This document shows, piece after piece, positions 53,472 through 64,000 of a stretch of DNA of 64,000 nucleotides. The notes under the pieces are model-generated. The model was not told where the DNA came from. It did no database searches and saw only the letters and a list, made by a program, of their open reading frames with translations. Both the position numbers and the translations under genes were made by a program. The stretch spans positions 62,001-126,000 of the forward strand of contig WNYE01000102.1 of the NCBI GenBank assembly GCA_021396245.1, in the 5' to 3' direction. Within the stretch, counting starts at the first letter, position 1. Each line of letters starts with the position of its first letter. The stretch comes from Sporothrix humicola. Taxonomy: Eukaryota > Ascomycota > Sordariomycetes > Ophiostomatales > Ophiostomataceae.

Positions 53472-56400
53472 GCACCGAAGTGAGCACCGATAGGTGCGAA
53501 CTGAGGGCCAGGACGATAGAAGAAGACTAGACATAGATCTAGACGGACATCAGGAGTATTGGCGGTGTTTTGTTGTTTTGGTTCTGGTTTTAACGACTCC
53601 CTTTATTTTCTTTGTATATTTTGTTCATCCTTCTTCAGCATCAAGCCTGCGAGCATTTGTATTTTCGATTTTATTACATCTTGTCTAATGGACATGCCCA
53701 GGCGAAACAGCATCTAGCATATTTCATTTACCATTTATTATTCTTCAAGTCGGATCCTCAACACCTCAACACCTTATCTTGAAAGTCAATAAAGACTACG
53801 ACGAATGTGACAATATCTCGCTTGCATGTAAACAAAAGCCACCTAATTTGCGCTATGAATAGAATTCATAACAACCGTTATCGTGCCATCATGATTTCTT
53901 GTCAACTACGCCTGTTTTGTCCACAAACCATCTGCATCGAGGCTAGCCCTGGAGCTTGGGGAAGATTCTACAACAGCCAGAATGTCCAATTTGTCCAATT
54001 TACGATAGCTATTTGATTTGCCAATGACGACGTGGATGCCTTGGCATACCCGAATGCGTAGCAAGGCTGGCTGGAAGAGGACAAAGCCTTCTTAAAATCA
54101 ACACCAATATCCCCATGGTGGACACGAGCCGTACTGTGTCGATGGGCGCTTCTCTCATCTATGCCTGCCTCTATTGCCACTCCCTGCCCCGAACACTATT
54201 GATGTTTTGATGTCTTGTTGATTTTGCCAACCGCCAATTTGCCGCAATTGTTGATATCAAAACAGACGCTTCGGCACCGATGCAATGGAGGGGAAATGAA
54301 AAGCCGAATCCTACGACCGGCAGACTCAAGCGCTGGCATGGGAAACGAAAAGAAAAAAGAAGAAAAAGGCATACACAGAAAGGAAAAGACCGAACAAAGA
54401 AGAAAGCAAAAGTCTCGGCTGATTCCAGCGCATCCCGCACTTTCTATTGTCTGTTGCCAGACAGCTGTTGTGTTTTCCTTCGGCTGTCCATTCCAAGGCT
54501 GGCCCTGTGGTCTTGCCATGCTTTCTTTTTCGAGCTTTGTTTTTCAATGCATTGGCAACTTTCTTTTTTTCGTCACTTCAGCCTTTGCACCTTTGCTTTC
54601 TTCTTTTTACAAAACTCCCCGCTTTCCCCTGCCATTTTGTCTCGGAGAAAAATACTAGACAAACAGAAAATCTTTTTTTTTCCACGACTAGGATGCCATA
54701 CTATTGTTTTTGTCGAGCCTCTTCTTTCTTTTCTCGGTATCTCAGCCGTGCTGTGACAGGAAATACGAGGCGGCCCTGGTCACGGCTGTCTGTGCACAAA
54801 GCAAACAGAGCCTGTCCAGGATCCTGGCTGTCAACTCAAGGACATGGTCGAGGCTGATGCAAGCTTGCCAGAATGTAAACACGCAAGACGGGATCACAAA
54901 GTAAACACTAGCTCGAGAGCAGGGAAGCAGTGTTGTGTCACCGTGCGCCTGCACTTGCAGAGTGCCTTGTTCCTATCCTGGATTCCCTATTCCGTGTCCC
55001 GTCCGTACTATGTGTCCTGTAACCCCCGTATCCGTGCGGAACACGAGCACAACTCAAAAAGATCAACTGAAAAAATAAGGTCGTTTATCCCGTCGTTGCA
55101 CCGACATGGGGGGCCCCCAAATCTTTTCTGGGACAGGAGCTCCGGAAGCGACCAAACTACGGGCTTTGACGGCTCAGCTTTCGGTTGTCGTCTGCTATTG
55201 ACTGACTTTGACTTTCTTCCCCCGCCACGAGGCCCGCCATGCTGCAGATACGAAGAGGCGTCCAGGCAAGGAGACAAAGTGTAGCGAGACAGAAAGAAAC
55301 AGACGGCAATAGTTCGTGACATCCAGAGCGAATGAGCGCAAGGCGAGACAAGACGAGACGAGACGGTGAAGAAAGAGACAACGTCAACCTAGACAACAGA
55401 CCTCAGCTGGTTTTACCAGGCGAGTAGTTTTTCGGTGGCTGTCGTCACGTTTCTTCTTTTGCTGTTTCGTTTCTTTTCGTTCCTTTTCTTTCTTTTTGCC
55501 ATTGCCTCCTCTTCACCACTTCTCCATCTATCTGACGCACGCACTCTCCTTCCCAGATGCATGCACTCTGCAGGAGAACCAGTCTGCACGCGAGGGGTGG
55601 TTGGTTGACTGGCTGCGACGTTCTGGATTCTGGCCAACAGCAACCTCAGCTGGGCCAACACAAAAGTCCAACAAGACGAGGCTGGGCCGCTGGGCCAATG
55701 CGGTTGCAGCCTGTGCCTCACTGGAGACGACACCTCTCGTCCTGCCAAACTGCAGTCAAACTGCAAGTCGTGTGCTCTGCCAAGACGTATTGCGTCGCCT
55801 GCATTGAATGCACTTTGTGCAACTCAATTGGCTGTCGTGAGCTTTCGGCGACGGAAGGCTGTGGAGATATTTTGCAAAAGAAGAAAAGAAAGAAAAAAAC
55901 AGGGAGGCAAAAGAAGGGGCTGTTCTGCAGGAGTCTTCTGCAGGGAGAAAGGATTCCTGGCAAGTCCGACAGGCTGGTTTGTTGCAGATGCAGATGCAAG
56001 TGTAGATGCACATTGTCATGCATTCCTGCGTGTTTGCGTTTTCGTGCACGTGTTGAAAACAAGCCACAAGCAAGAGACAAGAGGACGACGGTCAATATCG
56101 CCGGCGGAAGAAAGACAAAAGAACTCTGCATGGAAACAGCAAAAGAACGGGATAGTGAAACGGCGGTGGCCCAGCTCGCAGTCAAAACAAACAAAGTACT
56201 CCGTGCTCCGGAATCCGTCCGGTGTTGTCGGCGAATCGGTGAGGCAGGGCAACGTATCCTCCAACAAGAGTTGGTCAATCGGAATAACGATGGACAGGCT
56301 GAGAGGGCAGAGAAAACCGGGCAGAGGAAAGCGAAAGGGCGAAGATCTCCAGCATTCAGAAGGACCCTGCTGAGCAGGAGATCAGAAAAGGGCCCAGAAA

Positions 56401-59400
56401 AAAAAAGACCCTTGGCTGAAGATTGAACAAGTGAACAAAACAAAAATGCCCAAACGACCAGATGAGACAAACTGATACGCTGTGCATCTTTGTGGCGAAT
56501 GCAGAAAAGACGTTTTGAATTGTGAGCAGCGGTGCATTTGTGCAAGTGCATCCTCCACAACAGAAAAAAACGTGCAAGATATGTGCATGTTTCTTCTTCA
56601 GAGGCATGCGCAGTCGCATGCATGCACATTCAACAAATCGATGCCCATCTTTCTCATCTTGGTTCTGTAAAAGTGGACAAGGGACAAGAGGGGAGATGGG
56701 CCCTGACGATCATCACGTTGGCGCCAGGGGCACTGGCGAGAAAGGCACAAGAAAGGCAAGAGAGCGCTCGTTCCTGCTGTTCTTGTCGCTCATCGCACAT
56801 CTCAGCACCTGCCCTGCTCACTGCTTGCCCTGTGCCCAGCCCTGTTCCTGCCCATCTATCACCTTTCTTTCTGTGATGATTTCTGCTGTGGAACCTGCCG
56901 AGCCTTCCTTGCCAGTTCGTTATCTCTGTGCTGGGCTCGTCTTTTCGCGCCTCGCTCTTTCTGGTTTTGGTGGAGGTGAGAGGAGGATACAGAAAGCACA
57001 GGCCAGGCTGGGTCCGCTATTTCCCAATCCCCCTCTTTTACCCCTGACGTCGTGTCCAAGAAAATGGCAAGAGCGAGAGCAGAGAGAACACAAGAAGGAA
57101 AGAGCAGCTGTTCTCCCTGCACGTTCTTCGCTCTTTCCCACTGGAAAGAGACGAATTCTCGACTTCTTCCACCATTGTGTCATTGCAGGAGTTAAAGTCT
57201 CTCCACAGTCTGACAGGGGGAATAACAGAGAATGGTCATCTTTTCCTCATTCTCTCACCCTCAGCCTCTCTCTCTCGCGGCTGCTCACTGTCACTGTCGC
57301 TCTCTCCCACTCTACTTTTTCGTCTTATCGACCGAGTCAGTGAGCAGTCAGCAGGGGTTGTTGCAGCAATCAGCGGAGAACGTTGCAGTGGGAGAGGAGC
57401 TTTCCTGTGCTCTTTCCCTTGCTGCAGCTCACAAACTGGCAGCATTTTGGCAGGCTGGGTGAGCTGGGGCCAGCATGTGCTCCTGCCGTCGACAAGAACG
57501 ACCAGGGCTGCTTCATAAATTCAATCTTAAGCAGTTGCCCCTTTGGGCTATTATCGGCCTTCTCCCCTGGTCATTTCTTCTGTCGCTCTTGCTGTTTTCT
57601 TGGTCTTTCCCTCTCGCTTTCCTCTCGCTGGGCGGGAAACACGGGACAAAAGGCAGTCACCGCTCCCCAAAATGCTCCAGAGCCTGGTCGAGCCTGGTCG
57701 TGCTTACCCGCACATCATGCCCACAATCATCCACACAGCATGCCCCCGTGCTCACAGATACTCTGGAGAGAGGAGGAAACAGCCCGGCCACAGCGACAAA
57801 AAGGTTATCTTTCAGTCCGACCAGGGCCAGGGTCATTCGTTGAAATTCATATTGCCTGCCCACCCCCATTTTCGCACAGAGCTTTTCGCAGTGGATGGCA
57901 CTATCGTGGGATGACGACAGTGGGCGACACACTCAAGAGCAAGAGCATCCTTTTTCCAGCATATCCCCCATCAATTAAGATTGAGAGCGGCAAAAAGCAC
58001 TTTATCCCCCCAGCGACATTGGCCATTTTCCCATTCTAAAATCGTGAGTATCTCCAAATCTCCAAATAGCTCTGGGTGTGTGACCGTTTGCCATGCGGTT
58101 TTTAGTGAGAGACCTGCTCATCACTTTAATGGCCTCCTCTCTTTTTCCTCTTTGGGGCTGCTCTCCATCTCCCATCTCGGACAATTGAACATCTTGTGTC
58201 CCTTCTCCCCCTCGTGTCCCCCTCCTGTCCCTCTTGAGATTCTTCAATCTATTTTGATCCCTACTAGCAGCTCTTGTCGTCGTTGTCGTCATCTCTTTTT
58301 TTCCTCGGCCGTCTCTTCATTAAAGTGATTTTCTGTCAAGAGCATCGTGCATCGTCTGTCCCTCATAATCATTTCTCGTCATTCCTGCCGCTCCCTCTTC
58401 TCATTTTGGATTCGAGCCTCTTCATTTTCACTCTCCCTTTCCGGCTTGGGACCGTCATCTTGTAGCAGCTAAGCAGATATGCCAATACTAAAATGAATAT
58501 GCTAATATGCCAATATCTGACAGGACAGCTATCAATGCTCATCCTCCAGCGGCACCGTTGCATTTTTGGCGAGACAAGTCTGCTCATTTTCATACGGAAT
58601 TCATTTTCAATTAAATTTAACTGAGAGGTCACTCAAGTTTGATGACTGCTCAGTAGAATACAGACCGCTATCTTGGACCGGGTCTAGCCCTTTCGCTTCA
58701 CAAATGGCAATGAGGTCCTGCATCGTGCACTTTAACTATTCTCGGTTCACTCAAACACTCTAAATCTTTACCATTTCCCATCCCTCCCTTTCAACGGAAT
58801 TGCCCAGCCCCCAACCGGTGGATGAGGGTGAGATATCGGACAATTGATTATTGCTCACAATCCAAGTGTTTTGGATGCACAAAGAGGGAAAGGCGAGTGA
58901 CGAAAAGGGCAGAAAGCCGCCCAGAAAATAAGACAAGCGTCTCCATGAATTAAGGACTTGCGAGAATGTCACTCTTCAAATGTCACTCTAAGAGGATAAC
59001 ATCCTTCACAATAACACAGTGACACCTTGAGAACGTCACTCGCATCACATATCTTCCGTCTTTCTCCTTTGCTCCTCGCTCAGTGGGACGCGCCCATGTG
59101 GGTTGCATTTCCAGCCCACGTTTTTCGGCCACCCCTATTTTTTGCTTCTTTTTGGCTCTGTCTTTCTGCGCCTTTTTTCGTTCTCACTCTTTTCCAGCCC
59201 GGTGTTGTTTTGGCGCCTCTATTTTCTCGTATTCTCATGCACTTTGTTGTCTCTCTTGCTTTCGTCTCTTTGGGTTTTCTCTTTTCTCAGCTTTCTTTGT
59301 CTCTCGTCAATCCTTCGCTTTTTGAAATCGTCCCTTTTCCCTTTCAAGATCCTGCATGTCCATGCCGATCACTCTTCTTCAGTCTCCGCAGCAGCGGCAG

Positions 59401-62400
59401 GGGCAATAACAAAAGAGGCAAGAAGAGGCCAAAAAGGCCAGAAAAGTGCAGGGGTCAGCAGTGTTAGTAACCAGAAAGCTGGATAGCTCGGGGGGAGCTT
59501 GCAGCAGTGAAACGAAACTTTTCCAAAAGGACAAGACAGAGCAGGACAACAAACCGCTGCCAAAGAGAGTGGGAAGCTCTCTCAGAACCCCCAAAATCAT
59601 TGGAACAAACGACCGCCAGCCAACCCAGGCTCTTGGCACACAGACGAGGCCCACAACTAAATGGAAAGATACAGGGGTTGTGACCTCTTCTGCTCTTCAC
59701 AAAAGAGAGCTTCCACCAAACCACTGGACGAGATGCACAAACAAACGCCCAGCCGCACCAGCTCGCTCCCCCAGACAATCCGTCGTTGCTTGTATTGTTC
59801 TTTTTCTCTTGGATCTCGCTCGTATCTCTTGGCTTTTGATATTCGATGTTGCTTTGCTGCTGTTCCCTTTGCCTTTCGGCCCTCCTCGTCATCACCAGGC
59901 CGATCCGAATAACTTCACTCCGACAGCACACGGAGCATAGCATTTGCATTTACATCTGAACCTGCATCTGCATTTGCCTTTGCCTTTTGCCTTTTGCGAT
60001 ATTTTAAATGGCACAAACATACGGAGAGCGTCGTATCCCTCTTCTTTCCCCTCTTTCAATCCCTTCCATGTCATCCGAGAAGTCTCTTCTTTTTCTGCTT
60101 CTTGCTTTTTGTTCCTGTTCTCTTTCTTTTCCTTTGTCCCCGCCCCCTCCCTTACGTTCCGTATTTTTGGGCGTTTAATGGCTGCAAGTGCATCGTATTG
60201 CCCTGGGCCCCATAATGCGGACTTCTTTTGGTCTCTTTTGTCTCTTTGTCTTTTTTCGTAGCCCTTTGCCCTTTGCTCGCGCCCTCCGCATTCCAGCAGC
60301 CGGCGGTCTCCAGAGCCTTCTCATTCGCTGGACCGGCCTGCAGATGCGAGACCGCACTCCCCTTTTTGTCTCTTGAATTGGCTCTTGTCTCTTGTCTGTT
60401 TCTCTCGCCCTCGGGTGCATATACGGGCTGTTGTTTTACTGTTTTATCGTTCTACAGTTTCGACGGTGTCTGTTTTACTCACAGCGCCCTGCAGGACGTT
60501 AACGCACTCATACGAATAGTAAACGCATAAGACTCTCAATAACACTGCTTCATTGGGTTTGCGCTCTTCTCGCCTTGCCTTGCCTCTTTGCTTCTTCTTT
60601 TCAATCTTGCTTTCTTTTTTAAGAGGCGTCCTCGCCCCTGTTTTTGAAACAGCCGCTTTTTCTCAGTTGTTCTTTTGTTGACTGCCATCTCCATATTTAT
60701 CTGCCCTCCTTTTTCAGGTCCTTTCAGTTCTTTTTTCAATCAGTGCCTGTGACTGTCCTGTCCTTGTTTTTTTCTTGGCTCGCTTCTTTTCCTTGTCAAC
60801 TCTAGTACGGAGCAGTCGTACGGAGAAGAAACTCAGTAGCTTCGGAGGCCAGCCAACCCGCCCAGTTTTTTGTTTCGTTTCGTCCGACACTTTGCTTTGA
60901 CCTGGTCGTTTCTTCTTGAATCTAGAAGACTACAAGACAGACAAAACCCACAGGACAACAAAACATGGCGTCGACGGCGGCCGTGGCGGCGTCTTTTTTT
61001 GTCTGTTCTTGACTATTTTTTCCCCAGTAGCTCGATCTATTACGACGTATTGCCAGCCAGCCAACCCGTCCGACTCGTGCTCTCCTGTGCTCTTCTGGTC
61101 TAGCTCCTGCATAAGCGCAAGTCTCCAAAAAGGGGGCCGTACTAAGAAAGTCTGTGTGGAGAAGAGGCTGTCGTTTCTCGATCTCTTTGCTCCAGAGACC
61201 GGCTGGGTCTCTCTTTCTTCTGGCGTCTAGTTTTCTTTTGCTTTCGGACTTGTCGTCCTCCCTGGACTCCGTCCACCCTATCTTTCCCTTCTCTTTTCTC
61301 GCCCACCACGATCTCTCTCATCTCTCTGTCGAGCCTCCCTGTAACCTGCTATCCTCTTCTCTCTCTAGCTCTTGGCCACCAGCCGGCTGCTCGTGTAGAT
61401 CCTCGTTTCTTTTTCCTTGCTACTCTCGTTTGTTACAAGCCGTTTTTCTTCTTTTGTGAGGTCGAGAAAGAGCTGTTTTATTTTAAGTCAGCAAAGGGGC
61501 AACCGTAAAAGTGGTCGTCGTAAGGTGAAATGTGAGAGCAAAGTGCAGTCTTCTCGCCACAGACTGGCGCTACAATCCATACAAAGCAAAGATACAATAT
61601 ACAAGGCTCAGAGATACCACATGCTGCCCACACACACTCACAACTCACAAAAACCCACACCACTGGGCCACACCCAACCCCTACCACACCACTGAACTGA
61701 ACTGCACTCCACCTCCATTCCTCCTCTTGTCTCTCAGGGCTCCAGTTGCTCGTCTCTTTTCCTCTTTTCAGTCTTAATCCTCCCCTCCTCCTCTTTCTTT
61801 CTTTTCTCTCCCTTTTGATTCTCCCGCCACCACCACACAAACCTCGTTTTTGTTTTTTTTGGAGGTTGCTCTCTCTCTTCTTTTCCTTTTCTTTCCCCTT
61901 CTTCCTTTTTTCTCTTTTCCTTTCCTCCTTTCCCTCCATCCCTCCACATCTTCTGCAACCGACCAAGTTGTGGAACAAATAACATCGAGATCTCACGCCT
62001 TCTCACAACAACACTCGACAAGAAAGCACGAAAATAGGAGCAGTAATACCTCATTGGATAATACGCCTGCCTGCTCTTTTGTTTTCTGTTTTGTGCCCTA
62101 CTTTCGGTTTTTGGTTTTCGTCCTTGTTTGCAGCTTTTCGATTTCCGGGTTTTCGTCTCTTGCTTTGCGCCTGTCGTCTTTGTTTCCAGCTTTTGTTTCC
62201 AGCTCTTGCATTTGTTTCCGTCTTTTCAATTTCAATGCCGAGCCTGAGTGTCTGGAACCCTCAGCAATAACAACAATAACGACAACTCTCCCGGATCCGA
62301 TCCTACCAACGGACAAGCCAGCTTACAGCCCGTTCTCGTGCAGCTGCATCTCGATTTTCAAACCTTTCGAACCTTTCTTAGCAAGTCTCCTTCAGTGGAC

Positions 62401-62533
62401 GCACTTGCTTCCGACCTCGATCAAAAACGGCGCAACTACAGTTCTCCGTCTCATAACAGAGAGACAAATCTCGACAATCAACGGTCGACAGAGCATTCTC
62501 GGCCGTTGAACGCACAAAAAACTGCCGCCCACC
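53472..62533. other. 9.1 kb gene-poor, strand-asymmetric region
   Basis: No gene is supported. From about 56,800 to 62,500 the plus strand is strongly pyrimidine-rich (TTTC, CTCTC and TCTTT runs), and several overlapping frames translate to Phe/Ser/Leu-rich text of no family. Small repeats: an AATGTCACTC cluster (58965-59041); ATATGCCAATA twice at 58477-58514 within a CAGATAT/ATATCTG frame; TTTGCC and GCATCT runs at 59945-59998; CAGATGCAG runs near 55984. Near 54.3-54.4 kb the plus strand is purine-rich. Canonical tRNA was not seen. Much of this is likely the promoter and 5' leader of the downstream protease gene, whose start is at 62534. Confidence 0.5.
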
Positions 62534-64000
62534 ATGCTCGGCAGCGCAGTTTTGCTGCCATTGATCCTATGGATAACGACAGTACACGCCTTTTTCCCGT
62601 GGTTCCCACCATCCGTCTGTGCCGAAGACAATGAGATTTGCAAGAGCCAGCTCACGTCCGATGTGGCGGCCGGCGTCACACAAGAAGGCCGCCGGTCGTT
62701 GCCAGTAAAGGCGGCAGAAGGCGTCACTTTCAAGATTGGCCGGAGGATATCCAAGCACCACAAGGCAGGTCCTTCCTCGTTGCGCTGTTCGCTGTTCGCT
62801 CTTTCCTTTTTTTTGAGAGAGAGAGAGATCTTGTCGGCATGTTCCTTCCATTTTTGCTAACTCCTTCCAGATCGAGAGACATGAGCCGCTCAAGGCAAGA
62901 GTCGAGCGCATGGCCAGCCGCCTTGCCGGCAAGCACGCTCCTTCCGCCGAGCAGTCCTTCAAGCCCCGCACGCCAACGCCCGCCTCTTCCGCCCCTGACA
63001 ACAACAATGTCGTGAAGCGCGGCAACAACTTCGCCGTCGTCTCCGCCGCCACTCCGTCTTCCTCCAACGCCGTGGGCATCGACCAGGACGGCACCGACTT
63101 CTCGTACTTTATCAAGGCCGAGTTCGGTTCCGCCGAGACGTCCATGCTGATGCTGCTCGACACGGGCGCCGGCACGACCTGGGTCATGGGCTCCGACTGC
63201 AAGTCTTCGGCTTGCACAATGCACAACAATTTCGGCGCCGACGATTCCAAGACGCTGCAGACGTCCACAGACACGTTTTCCATTGCTTATGGTTCGGGCA
63301 CGGTGGCCGGCAACCTGGCCAGCGACACCGTCACGATCACGCCCGCCATGAGCCTCAAGATGTCCTTTGGCATTGCCAACACCACCTCCGACGACTTTAC
63401 GCACTTCCCCTTTGACGGCATCCTGGGTCTGAGCTTAAGTGAGGGCGTCACCGACAACTTTTGGAAGACGGTGCAGGCTGCCAAGACGCTGACGGCCAAC
63501 ATTTTCGGCGTGGCCCTCTGGCGCGATGTCGACGGCGGCACCAACACGGGCGAGATTATTTTCGGATCGGTCGACAAGGACAAGTACACGGGCGACCTGT
63601 CGTACACGTCCGTCGCCTCGTCGGCCGGCGGTGACTGGGCCATCCCCATGGACGACATGGGCTACAACGGCGGCAAGGCCGGCATCACTGGCCGCCTTGC
63701 CTACATTGACACGGGCACCACCTATGTCTTTGGCCCCGCCGAGGACGTTGCTGCGCTTCACAAGCAGATCCCTGGCGCCATGAGCACGGACGGCGGCGTC
63801 ACCTACACGGCGCCTTGCACTTCGGACCAGCCCCTCACTGTCTACTTTAACGGCGTCGCCTACAGCATTTCCTCCCAGGACTGGCTGTCTGCTTCGTCGG
63901 ACGACAGCGGCAACTGCACCAGCAACATCTACGGCCATGCCGTCGTTGCCAATGCCTGGCTGCTCGGCGATCTGTTCATCAAGAACGTCTACGCCGTCTT
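62534..64000 (+). CDS. secreted pepsin-like aspartic protease (partial, runs off window)
   Basis: Exon 1 is 62534-62764 and exon 2 starts at 62871, open to the edge. ATG follows a good context (CCCACC). A signal peptide (MLGSAVLLPLILWITTVHA) and a propeptide precede a KR pair (126-127), a likely Kex2-type cut before the mature enzyme. Two catalytic motifs are present: LLDTGAGTTW (Asp174) and AYIDTGTTY (Asp357), with the tyrosine flap SIAYGSGTV (Tyr217) between them. Cys187 and Cys192 in MGSDCKSSAC are the usual disulfide; a later Cys pair (PCTSD, GNCTS) is visible. The intron (106 nt) appears to start with GC rather than GT; no GT site in the right phase was found, so the exon 1 end is uncertain. 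The C-terminus lies outside the window. Confidence 0.88.

Noticed and set aside
55557..57343. 289- and 273-codon plus frames and 303-codon minus frame
   Set aside because: Mutually overlapping low-complexity frames (Cys/Lys/Phe-rich) in the gene-poor gap; no family.
59446..59949. 164-codon plus and 161-codon minus frames
   Set aside because: Overlapping frames on both strands with no family.
1..64000. CRISPR array, rRNA, or intact transposon
   Set aside because: No repeat-spacer pattern, no rRNA match by eye, and no transposase or reverse-transcriptase motifs in the frames.

Overview
The window is nuclear DNA of a filamentous ascomycete, most likely a Sordariomycete. Genes carry short introns (54-222 nt) with GT/AG borders and CTAAC-type branch sites. 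The products include fungus-specific forms such as a NUC-2/PHO81-type SPX-ankyrin-GDPD protein, a CUE-domain protein ending in a WQPM block, and fungal membrane proteins of unknown function. Order or genus cannot be fixed from the sequence alone. Thirteen protein genes are supported, one cut by each window edge; nine were rebuilt across introns, several with first exons too small for an ORF caller.

Layout: a single-pass membrane protein with a long disordered tail (minus, runs off the left edge); a 4.7 kb gap; a DHX35-type DEAH helicase (minus); a DUF2293 protein (plus); a CUE5-like ubiquitin-binding protein (minus); VPS20/CHMP6 (plus); a 3.7 kb leader region; NUC-2/PHO81 (plus); YPD1 histidine phosphotransfer protein (minus); an 8.4 kb gene-poor stretch; a DUF3984-like protein (minus) divergent from ELP1 (plus); a short convergent interval holding a tRNA-like element with tandem hairpins; a CPFC-motif membrane protein (minus); GET1 (minus) divergent from a PTAR1-like prenyltransferase-alpha-repeat protein (plus); a HotDog thioesterase (minus); a 76-residue single-TM microprotein (plus); a 9.1 kb pyrimidine-rich gap; and a secreted pepsin-like aspartic protease (plus) cut by the right edge.

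The genes are ordinary housekeeping and signalling functions: phosphate sensing (NUC-2), multistep phosphorelay (YPD1), tRNA wobble modification (ELP1), tail-anchored insertion (GET1), ESCRT-III sorting (VPS20), selective autophagy (CUE5-like) and RNA helicase work (DHX35-like). There is no biosynthetic cluster, no CRISPR array and no recognisable intact transposon. Large gaps are strand-asymmetric low-complexity DNA, pyrimidine-rich on the strand of the downstream gene, as expected of long fungal promoters and leaders.

The least explained item is the block at about 43.95-44.12 kb: good Pol III A- and B-box matches in a tRNA-like but poorly folding body, then three consecutive hairpins and a T6 run. 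Other points worth checking are a NUC-2 start codon split by an intron, a stopless in-frame 54-nt intron in the CUE gene, a probable GC-AG intron in the protease, a motif (TACGGAGTA) recurring only in intergenic DNA, and an orphan coding-like exon near 51.2 kb.
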